Below, piece by piece: positions 23,255-31,371 of a stretch of 64,000 bases of DNA. The translations under genes and the position numbers were made by a program. The notes beneath the pieces were generated by a model, which worked only from the letters and a program-made list of their open reading frames with translations, made no database searches and was not told the origin of the DNA. Each line of letters opens with the position of its first letter. The first letter of the stretch is position 1. Location: the NCBI RefSeq assembly GCF_000685095.1, contig NZ_BAYE01000002.1, forward strand, positions 1 to 64,000, written 5' to 3'. The stretch is from Paraburkholderia caledonica NBRC 102488. GTDB lineage: Bacteria; Pseudomonadota; Gammaproteobacteria; Burkholderiales; Burkholderiaceae.

Positions 23255-24244
23255 ATGACGAAGCAGCCAGGAGCAACATCGACGACTGACGATGTGTTGT
23301 CGGGCATACGGCTCGACGGAAAGCGGATTCTCGTCACGGGCGCATCCGCGGGACTTGGCGTGGAGACCGCGCGAGCCCTCGCGGCACATGGTGCAACCGT
23401 GGTCGGCGCTGCGAGAGATCTGGACAAAGCAGCACGTGCAATCACCGGTGCGCGGCAGGAAGCCGCTGCGGGCGGTGGCAGCATCGAACTGGTTGAACTG
23501 GACCTGGCGAGCCTTGCCAGCGTTCGGGCCTGCAGTAACAAACTGCTCGCCGAGACCAAGCCGTTTGACATCATCATCGCCAATGCGGGCGTCATGGCTA
23601 CACCTCTGGGAAAGACCGCGGACGGCTTCGAGACGCAGTTTGGCACCAATCATCTGGGGCACTTCGTGCTCGTGAACCGGCTCGCGCCTCTGCTCCCGGA
23701 CGGAGGACGCGTCGTGATGCTCGCATCTTCAGGGCACCGGTTCGCGAATGTCGACCTCGATGACCCGGGCTTCGAGCGTACGCCGTACGAGCCGTTCGTG
23801 GCATATGGCCGCTCCAAAACAGCAAACATCCTTTTCGCGGTTGCGTTCGACCAGCGGCATCGAGCCCGCGGCATACGAGCGGCGGCTGTCCATCCCGGTG
23901 GAATTCAGACTGAACTGGGACGACACATGGGCGAAGAACAGCTGACAAATATGGTGGAGTCGATTAACAAGCAGCTCGCGTCTGAAGGGAAAGCGCCTTT
24001 CCAGTTCAAGACCATCCCACAAGGCGCGGCGACGTCCGTGTGGGCTGCTGCAGTCGCGTCAGCTGATGACGTCGGCGGCCGATACTGCGAGAACTGTCAT
24101 GTGAGCGGGGTTGTTCCCGATGAGGCCGCGATTACCCCTGTTAGCGAGGGCGTTCGAAGCTATGCGCTCGACCCGGCCAACGCAGCGGCGCTCTGGCGTA
24201 AGAGCGAGCAGATGGTAAACGAAACGTTTCCCGCACCGGCCTGA
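23255..24244 (+). CDS. short-chain dehydrogenase/reductase
   Basis: 329 residues from the ATG at 23255, which follows GGAGAACGC; an in-frame GTG-type start at 23240 lacks such a site. Features in order: nucleotide-binding TGASAGLG (about residue 30), NAGVM (about 108), catalytic Ser in LASSGHRF, catalytic YGRSK (about 190), then the PGGIQTELGRH loop. It belongs to the SDR group that resembles WWOX and retinol dehydrogenases. The NADP or NAD preference and substrate are not evident. Controlled by the divergent TetR gene. Confidence 0.9.
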   Translation: MTKQPGATSTTDDVLSGIRLDGKRILVTGASAGLGVETARALAAHGATVVGAARDLDKAARAITGARQEAAAGGGSIELVELDLASLASVRACSNKLLAETKPFDIIIANAGVMATPLGKTADGFETQFGTNHLGHFVLVNRLAPLLPDGGRVVMLASSGHRFANVDLDDPGFERTPYEPFVAYGRSKTANILFAVAFDQRHRARGIRAAAVHPGGIQTELGRHMGEEQLTNMVESINKQLASEGKAPFQFKTIPQGAATSVWAAAVASADDVGGRYCENCHVSGVVPDEAAITPVSEGVRSYALDPANAAALWRKSEQMVNETFPAPA

Positions 24245-24404
24245 GCACAGACGATGGTCGGCTCGCCGGCCTGCATCGACGCTCCCCTCGTCTTATCGCA
24301 GTCGATTCCGGCAAATAGTTCTCCGCTCAGTGACGTTGAAAGACTCTACCAGGACGCCCTAGGCTCCTGAAAACTTGCAGTCGCCCGGGCTCAAGGAGCG
24401 ATCA

Positions 24405-24629
24405 TCAATGCTGTCCGGCGTTCAGCAGCATCCAGATCCGCCTCGTCGGCGGACCAGCGAGAATCCGCGCAAACACACCCCGACAACGAAGGCACGTGTA
24501 GTGTTCCTCGGCTCGCGCATCTTTAACGGCGCCCGCACCGTTGAGCGTCAGGTCTTGATGCGGGGGCTCGGTCGCCGGCATCCCGTAGAGGTCGGCGCAC
24601 CGTGCACAGGGTTGAATCCAAAGGTCCAT
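24405..24629 (-). CDS. small CxxC protein (74 aa)
   Basis: Starts MDLWIQPCARCADLYGMPAT, with a first Cys pair CARC and a second CLRC in EEHYTCLRCRGVFARILAGP, ending IWMLLNAGQH. The two CxxC pairs probably hold one zinc ion. Similar short proteins with the same end occur in Burkholderiaceae. A 128-aa frame on the other strand is rejected for its composition. Confidence 0.7.
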   Translation of the reverse strand: MDLWIQPCARCADLYGMPATEPPHQDLTLNGAGAVKDARAEEHYTCLRCRGVFARILAGPPTRRIWMLLNAGQH

Positions 24630-24782
24630 TTGTCAGTTGTCGATGATTTGCGAGGAGTCGCGCGGGCCGCCCATGCTCGTTGCAAAGTCTGTTCTCGCCC
24701 TGAGAAGGCGAAGCTGCGCACCCGCAAGCTTACTCGGCTGCCGAAGTTCGCGGCTGGATGACGGTTCTCTTGCGAGGGTTTC

Positions 24783-25442
24783 TCAACGACGCTTAGGCGA
24801 GCCGCCACTTCGCTTACGGCGGATGACAAACGCGCCAAACGCTGCCGCGATGAGGACGAGCACCGTTAGTGCGGTAGCCAACCCTGTCGCACTCCGAGGT
24901 TCGCGGGTGCCACTGGCAACCGCAGCGGCCGCCGGCGACGACGCCTGACTCGCGACAGGTTGCGGAAGCGCTACGCCGGCAGCACTGCCTTGACGCACGA
25001 GAGATGCCTCGGATGTCGGCGTTGCCTGCGACGCAGGCAAAGTTCCTGCGTCGGACGTGAGACCACCTGCATCGGATGCAGGTCCTACAGGAGCGAAATC
25101 TGTTGACGAAGCGATCGCCGGAGCAGCCGCGGCGTTCGCCGAAATGGTACGGGCCATCGTCTTCCATTGCGCGAACACTGTGTCGATGCAGTGGACATCG
25201 GTGCAAGCATTGCGCGCTTGCCGCCATTGCGCGAGTTGCCCGGATGATAGCTTTCCGCTGCTGAGCAGCGCTTGCTGCTGAGCAGCGATATCGTCGTACT
25301 CGTTATTCAGAATGGCGTGGTCGCATATGACGCGCTCTGCCGGTTGCCGGGTTGCAGCGCATTGGATGTCACTTGCCCACGCTCCCGTCGAACCGAGGGC
25401 TGCCACGAACAGCACAAGGCCGAAATACTTTCTCGAACGCAC
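24783..25442 (-). CDS. membrane-anchored periplasmic protein, LprI-like N-terminus
   Basis: I take the GTG at 25442 because AAAGGAGGATTG directly precedes it and a signal peptide follows (VRSRKYFGLVLFVAALGSTG). The mature N-terminal part SDIQCAATRQPAERVICDHA, LNNEYDDIAAQQQALLSSGK, WRQARNACTDVHCIDTVFAQ has the Cys and helix pattern of LprI/DUF1311 lysozyme-inhibitor-like proteins. A Ser/Ala/Pro linker and a C-terminal membrane helix (LATALTVLVLIAAAFGAFVI) with a basic tail follow. The helix would anchor it in the inner membrane. Function inferred only from the family. Confidence 0.72.
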   Translation of the reverse strand: MRSRKYFGLVLFVAALGSTGAWASDIQCAATRQPAERVICDHAILNNEYDDIAAQQQALLSSGKLSSGQLAQWRQARNACTDVHCIDTVFAQWKTMARTISANAAAAPAIASSTDFAPVGPASDAGGLTSDAGTLPASQATPTSEASLVRQGSAAGVALPQPVASQASSPAAAAVASGTREPRSATGLATALTVLVLIAAAFGAFVIRRKRSGGSPKRR

Positions 25443-25522
25443 CAATCCTCCTTTAACCGTTCTGGCGCATGAAGCCATTGAAACGATCACCAAGCGTTCC
25501 GGGTCGATGGCCAGGAGCAACG

Positions 25523-25861
25523 TCATTCGGTTGAAAAGACAACAGCCGCCACGCCGCCGACCTCGGTGAAGCTGCGTGCGAAGCGATACGTTTGACCGTC
25601 GATCTGCATGAGATTCACCCCCGAAGAAGTCGACTCGAGCATCTCATTGGCAAGCGCCGTGGATATCGCGCCAATCTGCCTGAGTTCCTCGCGCGGGCCC
25701 TCGGGATCACCTAGATAAACGGTGCAGAGCTCGGTCGTGTGCCGCATCATGACGACGCTGCTCGCGCCGTCAAGAGACCGTTCCAGGTATCCAGCGAGTG
25801 TCTGGAGCGCTTCCGGTACCTGCGCTGACTGCTCGCCCAACAAGTTGTCGTCATTCGTCAC
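25523..25861 (-). CDS. hypothetical protein (112 aa)
   Basis: Start placed at GTG 25861, which follows GGGAGGCAAAA; ATG 25924 is possible but lacks a site. The protein reads VTNDDNLLGEQSAQVPEALQ, SLDGASSVVMMRHTTELCTV, and ends GQTYRFARSFTEVGGVAAVV-FSTE. Mixed alpha/beta and soluble. It lies directly upstream of the LprI-like gene on the same strand. No family recognised. Confidence 0.6.
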   Translation of the reverse strand: MTNDDNLLGEQSAQVPEALQTLAGYLERSLDGASSVVMMRHTTELCTVYLGDPEGPREELRQIGAISTALANEMLESTSSGVNLMQIDGQTYRFARSFTEVGGVAAVVFSTE

Positions 25862-26126
25862 TTTTGCCTCCCTTGCCCGATTGGCCATGTGACCGTCTTG
25901 CGCCTTCTCTTTCGTTGCCATCATGGCACATCGGCAGGCGAAAGTTATGGTGCCGTGACGTTACATTGCAACAAGCTTTTCGCGGCGCGGGCCGGCAGTC
26001 CCGACGAGCGCGTAATGTCGTGTTACCAATCTCGCAGAGCCGTTGCACCTGTGTCCGGACTCGTCTCCTACACTGCGAGCCATGTTCACCGACACGGCAC
26101 GCAACGCGTGCGAGGGAGTAGCGAAA

Positions 26127-26435
26127 ATGAATAAGAAGATTTTCGGCGTAGTACTCGGTCTCACTGCATTGGCAGCGTCGACGGCCGCGTCGGCTCACGT
26201 CAACGTCGGCGTTGGAATCGGCATCCCGGTGGGCGTATATGCGCCGGCTGAACCGCTCTACGCACCGCCGCCTCCGGTCGTGTATGCTCCCGCCCCTGTC
26301 GCCGTCGCATACGGCGACTACGGCTGGCGGGCGCGCGAATGGCGCGAGCGTCGCGAATGGCGTGAACGTGAGTGGCGTCGTCACGAATGGCGCGAGCACG
26401 AATGGCGCGAGCGTCATGATTGGCGCGGGTATTGA
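26127..26435 (+). CDS. secreted protein with WRE repeats (102 aa)
   Basis: From ATG 26127, after GAGGGAGTAGCGAAA, a signal peptide MNKKIFGVVLGLTALAASTA-ASA. Next come a short beta segment (HVNVGVGIGIPVGVYAPAEP), a Pro/Tyr-rich part (APPPPVVYAPAPVAVAYGDY) and a C-terminus of about nine short units of the type (R/H)-E-W-R-E. The underlying DNA is a tandem array around GAATGGCGCGAGC. The repeated Trp-Arg-Glu units are unusual. Probably periplasmic; function unknown. Confidence 0.72.
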   Translation: MNKKIFGVVLGLTALAASTAASAHVNVGVGIGIPVGVYAPAEPLYAPPPPVVYAPAPVAVAYGDYGWRAREWRERREWREREWRRHEWREHEWRERHDWRGY

Positions 26436-26488
26436 AATGGCGCCCTAAAGCGCCAGATCCCCAACATCCAACCTTAGAGTATCTTCGA

Positions 26489-26740
26489 ATGAAAGCTAGC
26501 TCGATAAGAATCGCCCTCATCGCAACCACGCTGGTCTTCGGGGCGGCAGGTACGGCGAACGCCGCGGGCTGCCTCAAGGGTGCGGTAGTGGGCGGCGTCG
26601 CCGGGCATTACGCGGGGCACCATGCTGTCGTCGGCGCGGTCGGCGGCTGCATGGTGGGCAGACACCTCGCCAAACAGCGCGCCCAGGAGCAGGCCGCCCA
26701 ACAGCAGGCCGCACATCGTCAGGTCGCACAGGCGCAATAA
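26489..26740 (+). CDS. small glycine-zipper secreted protein (83 aa)
   Basis: Signal peptide MKASSIRIALIATTLVFGAA-GTANA, then a glycine-zipper segment AAGCLKGAVVGGVAGHYAGH, HAVVGAVGGCMVGRHLAKQR that could lie in a membrane, then a Gln/Ala-rich tail. Start at the ATG at 26489. It follows the WRE-repeat gene by 53 bases, and both may be co-transcribed. Function unknown. Confidence 0.7.
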   Translation: MKASSIRIALIATTLVFGAAGTANAAGCLKGAVVGGVAGHYAGHHAVVGAVGGCMVGRHLAKQRAQEQAAQQQAAHRQVAQAQ

Positions 26741-26764
26741 GACGCCCCGGCTTCGTGCGCCCGC

Positions 26765-26838
26765 GCGAAGCCGCTTCAGAGCCGCTTCAGAGCCGCTTAA
26801 AAGCCGCTTAAAAGCCGCTTAAAAGCCTCTTAAAGCAC
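26765..26838 (+). repeat. short tandem repeat, AGAGCCGCTTCA / AAAGCCGCTTAA units
   Basis: Six to seven units of 11-12 bases with the core GCCGCTT run head to tail: first three ending in CAGA, then three ending in AAAA, then a variant GCCTCTT. The array sits between two convergent genes and overlaps the last codons of the FAH-family gene. The units have no palindromic arms or spacers, so this is not a CRISPR. Confidence 0.85.
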
Positions 26839-28008
26839 GCCTCGGGAAGCCAGATTGCGATAAAGCGCGCGCACACCGAAAGTCCATGGCGCGACCTCCG
26901 TGCTCAATCGCACGGTATTGATCAGCGCGCCGAGTTCGGGAGTCGAAATGGTCACCTTGTCGCCAAGGTGATGCGTGAAGCCGCCGCCCTTCGTGTCGCG
27001 GTCCTTGATCGGCGAGAACATCGTGCCGAGGAACAGCATGAAACCGTCCGGATACTGGTGATGACGTCCCCATGTCTGCGCAACGAGATCCGCCGGGTCC
27101 CGGCTGATTTCGCTCATGTGGCTGACGCCTTCCAGGACGAAGCCATCGTCCGCACCTTCCACGCGCAGCGAAACGCTCGTCTTGCGAACAGAGTCGAGGT
27201 CAAACGAGTCGTCGAACAGACGCACGAAAGGACCAATAGCGCATGACGCGTTGTTGTCCTTGCATTTGCCTAGCAGCAAAGCCGAGCGCCCTTCTATGTC
27301 GCGCAGATTGACGTCGTTGCCTAATGTTGCGCCGACAACCTCGCCACGGCTATTCACCGCAAGGACGATTTCCGGCTCCGGGTTGTTCCACTTCGACGCC
27401 GCCAGCAGACCGACGTCGGCCGCGAAACCCACTGCGGACATCGGCTGCGACTTCGAGAAAACTTCGGCGTCGGGCCCGATGCCGACTTCCATGTACTGAG
27501 ACCAAGCGCCGCGTCGTTCGAGTTCCGCCTTGAGTTTCATTGCTGCTTCCGAGCCCGGCTTGATCTTCGACAGATCGGTGCCGATGGTAGCGGCGATGGT
27601 TCCTCGAACTTCTTCGGCTTTAGCGGGGTCTCCGCCCGCCTGCTCTTCGATCACCCGCTCGATCAGGCTAACTGCAAACGTGACACCACATGCCTTGATT
27701 GCCTGAACGTCATTGGGCGCAAGCAATCGGGGCGCGTCCTCTTGCACTGCGCCCAGGTTTGCTTCGACCAGTTTCTCAACCGAGCCAAGCGCCTCACCCG
27801 CAACCGTCCGGGCAAACTGAACGACGTCTTCACGCTCGAACAGGTCGGCAGTGGTCGGCACACTCGCGGTTATATCCAGTACCTCGCCGTTGCGGACCAC
27901 TACGACAGACGGCCCTTCGTATGCGGCCGTTTTGCGCCAGACACGACCGACAAGCAGCGCCCGCTGCAAGTCGTCAGGCAGATAGCTGGTGGGTTTTTGT
28001 GACGTCAT
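26830..28008 (-). CDS. FAH-family enzyme, probably 2-keto-3-deoxy-pentonate dehydratase type
   Basis: 392 residues. The C-terminal half is a fumarylacetoacetate-hydrolase fold: VGFAADVGLLAASKWNNPEP, EIVLAVNSRGEVVGATLGND-VNLRDIEG, and the metal ligands in that region. The N-terminal half (about 1-150) matches the extra domain of XylX-type proteins, which dehydrate 2-keto-3-deoxy-D-xylonate or arabinonate to 2-ketoglutarate semialdehyde. The gene follows an IlvD-type dehydratase with only 80 bases between, which supports a Weimberg-type route. The sugar stereochemistry is not readable. The operator lies upstream of the whole operon at 30002. Confidence 0.82.
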   Translation of the reverse strand: MTSQKPTSYLPDDLQRALLVGRVWRKTAAYEGPSVVVVRNGEVLDITASVPTTADLFEREDVVQFARTVAGEALGSVEKLVEANLGAVQEDAPRLLAPNDVQAIKACGVTFAVSLIERVIEEQAGGDPAKAEEVRGTIAATIGTDLSKIKPGSEAAMKLKAELERRGAWSQYMEVGIGPDAEVFSKSQPMSAVGFAADVGLLAASKWNNPEPEIVLAVNSRGEVVGATLGNDVNLRDIEGRSALLLGKCKDNNASCAIGPFVRLFDDSFDLDSVRKTSVSLRVEGADDGFVLEGVSHMSEISRDPADLVAQTWGRHHQYPDGFMLFLGTMFSPIKDRDTKGGGFTHHLGDKVTISTPELGALINTVRLSTEVAPWTFGVRALYRNLASRGVL

Positions 28009-28087
28009 GATGAGGGTTGTCTCCGGTTCACACAGGCAGATCGAGTCGGCCGGACTGGCATTACGATGAGATGCCAGCGCTGCCGGT

Positions 28088-29872
28088 TTAGTGGGAATGT
28101 CGCGGGTTGCCGCGTTCTGCTATGACTTTGAGGTAAAGCGTTGCGGGCTCGAGGCATCCGCCCGTGGACAACTGACCGACAGTCTGCCGATATAGCTCTT
28201 GCCACGGTGTCTGCGCCGGCGGAATGTCGAAGCTCACTGTCTCACGACGGCGTGCAAGCTCGTCTTCATCGACCAGGACATTCACAGTCCGCGTATTCAG
28301 GTCGACGCGAATGCGGTCGCCCGTTTGCAGAAGAGCGAGCCCGCCGCCAATGGCCGCCTCCGGCGACATGTTCAAAATCGACGGGCTTGCCGACGTTCCG
28401 CTTTGCCGGCCGTCGCCCATTGTGGGGAGCGACGTTATACCTTGACGCACGAGCTCGGCAGGAGGCGCCATGTTGACGACCTCGGCACTGCCTGGGTAAC
28501 CCACGGTGCCCGCACCGCGAATCACCAGAATGCAATGCTGGTCGATGTCGAGCGACGGATCATTGATGCGGGAGTGATAGTCCTCGGGTCCGTCGAACAC
28601 GATTGCCCTTGTTTCGAAGCTGTTTTCAGCACCGGGTTCGCTCAGATAGGTATTTCTGAATGCATCGCCGACCACGGACATCTTCATGATGGCGCTGTCG
28701 AAGAAGTTGCCGGAGAGCACGATGAATCCAGCGCCGTGCTTCAACGGCTCGTCGGTCGTCTTGATGACGTCGCGGTCGGGTTGAGCCGCATTGTCAGCGA
28801 TAGCGCCAATCACCTGGCCCGATACGGTCAGGCAGTCACGATGCACGAGCCCAGCGCGGTCGAGCTCGCGAAGCACCGCCGGAACACCGCCCGCGCGATG
28901 AAAGCTCTCGCCCAGATACTCGCCGGCCGGCATGCAATTCACGATGAGCGGCACCTTTTCGCCAACACGTTGCCAGTCGTTCAGACTCAACTCAACGCCC
29001 ATATGACGGGCAATCGCGATGAGGTGCGGCGGACAATTGCTCGATGCGCCTAGCGCCGAAGCCACGACAATCGCATTCTCAAACGCCGCCTTCGTCATGA
29101 TCTTCGACGGCCGCACGTCGTCTCGCACCAGGTCGACGATACGCTTGCCCGTCGCATACGCCATCTGTCCTCGCTCCCTGTAGGCTGCGGGGATGCTCGC
29201 ACAACCCGGAAGCGACATACCCAGCGCTTCGGCGAGACTGTTCATCGACAACGCCGTTCCCATCGTATTGCAGTGCCCAATAGACGGAGACGACGCGGTG
29301 GTCAGTTCCATGAACCCCTCGTAGTCGATCTCGCCCGCCGCGAGCAGATTTCGCGCATGCCAGATGACCGTTCCCGAACCCACTCGTTTGCCTTGATGCC
29401 AACCGTCCAGCATCGGACCGCCTGACAAGACGATGGCCGGCATGTCGACCGTTGCGGCGGCCATCAGGCAGGCGGGCGTCGTCTTGTCACAGCCTGTTGT
29501 CAGCACGACGCCATCCAGAGGAAATCCATGCAGGATCTCGACGAGACCGAGATAAGCGAGATTGCGGTCGAGTGCGGCAGTAGGACGGCGGCTTTGTTCC
29601 GCGAGCGGGTGAACCGGAAACTCCATCGGAATTCCGCCTGCGTCACGAATGCCTGCTTTAGTGCGCGCCGCGAGTTCAATATGGTGACGGTTGCAGGGCG
29701 CCAGATCGCTGCCTGTCTGCGCAATACCGATGATGGGCCGCCCGGACTGCAGCTCCTCCCGCGTGAGGCCATAGTTCATGAAGCGCTCTACGTAAAGCGC
29801 GGTCATGTCCGCGTTGGCAGGGTCGTCGAACCATTCCTGGCTGCGCAAGCGCCTGGCATTGAGCTGAGTCAT
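28088..29872 (-). CDS. IlvD/Edd-family sugar-acid dehydratase
   Basis: 594 residues, start at ATG 29872. Conserved Fe-S ligands are present: CNRHH (about residue 60), GCDKTTPACLMAA (about 130), SSPSIGHCNTMGTALSMNSL (about 195). The C-terminal part carries GYPGSAEVVNM and the SDGRQSGTSASPSILNMSPE-like loop. Length and the QTGSDLAPCNRHH segment are those of aldonate dehydratases such as D-xylonate or L-arabinonate dehydratase rather than IlvD proper. It makes 2-keto-3-deoxy acids for the next gene product. First gene of an operon preceded by a LacI-type operator at 30002-30015. Confidence 0.85.
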   Translation of the reverse strand: MTQLNARRLRSQEWFDDPANADMTALYVERFMNYGLTREELQSGRPIIGIAQTGSDLAPCNRHHIELAARTKAGIRDAGGIPMEFPVHPLAEQSRRPTAALDRNLAYLGLVEILHGFPLDGVVLTTGCDKTTPACLMAAATVDMPAIVLSGGPMLDGWHQGKRVGSGTVIWHARNLLAAGEIDYEGFMELTTASSPSIGHCNTMGTALSMNSLAEALGMSLPGCASIPAAYRERGQMAYATGKRIVDLVRDDVRPSKIMTKAAFENAIVVASALGASSNCPPHLIAIARHMGVELSLNDWQRVGEKVPLIVNCMPAGEYLGESFHRAGGVPAVLRELDRAGLVHRDCLTVSGQVIGAIADNAAQPDRDVIKTTDEPLKHGAGFIVLSGNFFDSAIMKMSVVGDAFRNTYLSEPGAENSFETRAIVFDGPEDYHSRINDPSLDIDQHCILVIRGAGTVGYPGSAEVVNMAPPAELVRQGITSLPTMGDGRQSGTSASPSILNMSPEAAIGGGLALLQTGDRIRVDLNTRTVNVLVDEDELARRRETVSFDIPPAQTPWQELYRQTVGQLSTGGCLEPATLYLKVIAERGNPRHSH

Positions 29873-30001
29873 GCGTTGTACTCCGTCGTGTCCATGTCGT
29901 GGCGATGTCGTGCAATCCGATAGCGACTATCGCCGTTGCTGCGACAGCGTCAGCGCCCGGGGCGCTCGCTGCGGTTTCCGTGCAGGCAGATCGGTTGGAT
30001 C

Positions 30002-30032
30002 TGTTATCGGTAACATCTATTGATGTTATCAC
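30002..30032 (-). promoter_or_regulatory. LacI-type operator of the dehydratase operon
   Basis: TGTTATCGGTAACA (30002-30015) followed by a second half-site TGATGTTATC at 30021-30030. The same 14-mer occurs twice in front of the MFS gene (31266-31279 in the reverse form, 31309-31322). It lies 130 bases upstream of the dehydratase start, where a repressor would meet the promoter. Confidence 0.8.
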
Positions 30033-30061
30033 GCTGCGCGGACGCTGTGCACCAGGAAAGG

Positions 30062-31117
30062 TTACGCGCTTTCGCGCGAAATCACCGTGTAATCGATAGT
30101 GAACTTACGGCGCTCGGGTACCGCGCGCGGGGTAGCCGAAGCGACTGACGACAGCAATAGTTGCCCCGCGCGGGAGCCGATACCGTAGGCGTCGACCGAC
30201 ACCGTCGTAATCGTCGGGTTACAGCAAACGGACACTTCGAAATTGCCGAAGCCTGCCACTGCGATATCTTCGGGAACGCGAAGTCCGCGACGATGGCATT
30301 GCATGATGGCGCCAAATGCGGACATGTCGCTCACGCACATGACAGCATCCGTATCGGGCCATCGTTCGAGAAGAGCATCGAGCGCGGGAGCGCCGTGACT
30401 CATGGTGATAGGCGATTCGCCAAAGCGAATCACCCGGGGCTCGCCGAGCCCTTGTGCTTTCATCTCTTGCTGGTAACCCTTCAGGCGCTCCAGACCGCGT
30501 CGATCCAGGTCACTCGCGCCGGCCAGAAAACCGATTTTCCGGTAACCGCGGTCCTTGAGATATCGCACCATCTCACGCGCTGCCCGGGCGTTTGAAAAGC
30601 CGACCGCCATGTCGATCGGATTGGTTGGCAGGTCCCACATTTCCACCACGGGAATGCGCGAGCGCTCAAGTACTTGCCGCGTGCCTTCAGTATGCTGCGA
30701 CCCGGTCAGCGCGATGCAGCGAGGCTGATATCTGAGCATTGAACGAACCAGTCGCTCTTCGCGAGCGAGGTCGTAGTCGGTGTCTCCCAGAAGGATCTGC
30801 AGGCCATGAGGCTCTAGCGCGGCCGATAGCCCACGCACGGTATCAGAGAAGTTCGAGCTAGCGAGAGACGGGACAAGCACGGCGACGAACTCCGACTTCC
30901 CGGACGACAGCGCGCCTGCGGCGGCGTCGGCCACGTAGCCGAGATCGTCGATTGCCTGCTGCACGCGCTCCCGAGTTGCCGGCGCCACGCTGTGCCCCGC
31001 CAGTACGCGGGACACCGTCATCTTCGAAACGCCCGCGATACGCGCGACGTCCGACATGCGAGGTGGACCGGGATGCGGGTCGCTGACGGTACGGTCGTTG
31101 ATGCGGGGATTGCCCAT
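30062..31117 (-). CDS. LacI-family regulator of the sugar-acid genes
   Basis: 351 residues. The HTH and hinge read MSDVARIAGVSKMTVSRVLA and ERVQQAIDDLGYVADAAAGA; the periplasmic-binding-like effector domain follows (VAVLVPSLASSNFSDTVRGL through to the C-terminus). The layout is that of the GntR/IdnR-type LacI members that react to sugar acids. It stands between the dehydratase operon and the divergent importer; the three TGTTAYCGRTAACA sites flank exactly these two targets. I infer repression relieved by a sugar acid or its 2-keto-3-deoxy product. Confidence 0.9.
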   Translation of the reverse strand: MGNPRINDRTVSDPHPGPPRMSDVARIAGVSKMTVSRVLAGHSVAPATRERVQQAIDDLGYVADAAAGALSSGKSEFVAVLVPSLASSNFSDTVRGLSAALEPHGLQILLGDTDYDLAREERLVRSMLRYQPRCIALTGSQHTEGTRQVLERSRIPVVEMWDLPTNPIDMAVGFSNARAAREMVRYLKDRGYRKIGFLAGASDLDRRGLERLKGYQQEMKAQGLGEPRVIRFGESPITMSHGAPALDALLERWPDTDAVMCVSDMSAFGAIMQCHRRGLRVPEDIAVAGFGNFEVSVCCNPTITTVSVDAYGIGSRAGQLLLSSVASATPRAVPERRKFTIDYTVISRESA

Positions 31118-31265
31118 CGGTCTCGGCGTGGTTTGCTTTCATGAGCGAGTCAGCCGGAACGGCGGCATAGACGACTCGCAACGACTCAGCATGATACGGC
31201 ACCCGCTATTGCGCGCCTAGGTAGATTCCCCTGGCTTGCCGTTCGAGGGCGCGTCATGCTACCTT

Positions 31266-31322
31266 CGTTACCGATAACATTTTCCATGGGGAAAGCTTTG
31301 CCCGCTGATGTTATCGGTAACA
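31266..31322 (+). promoter_or_regulatory. two LacI-type operators upstream of the importer
   Basis: Site 1 is cGTTACCGATAACA (31266-31279), site 2 TGTTATCGGTAACA (31309-31322); their centres are 43 bases apart, about four helical turns, which suits cooperative or looped binding. Consensus TGTTAYCGRTAACA with the central CG of LacI-family sites. The importer starts 50 bases downstream. Confidence 0.82.
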
Positions 31323-31371
31323 GCGAGCAGGGCATTCCCCGCAGAGGACATACCAAAAGGAGACAGTCCCA

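Noticed and set aside
24375-24761. 128-aa plus-strand gene
   Set aside because: The opposite strand holds a compact CxxC protein with a natural sequence and good end; the plus frame looks random.
26765-26838. CRISPR array
   Set aside because: Units are joined directly with no spacers, units are too short, and no cas gene is nearby.
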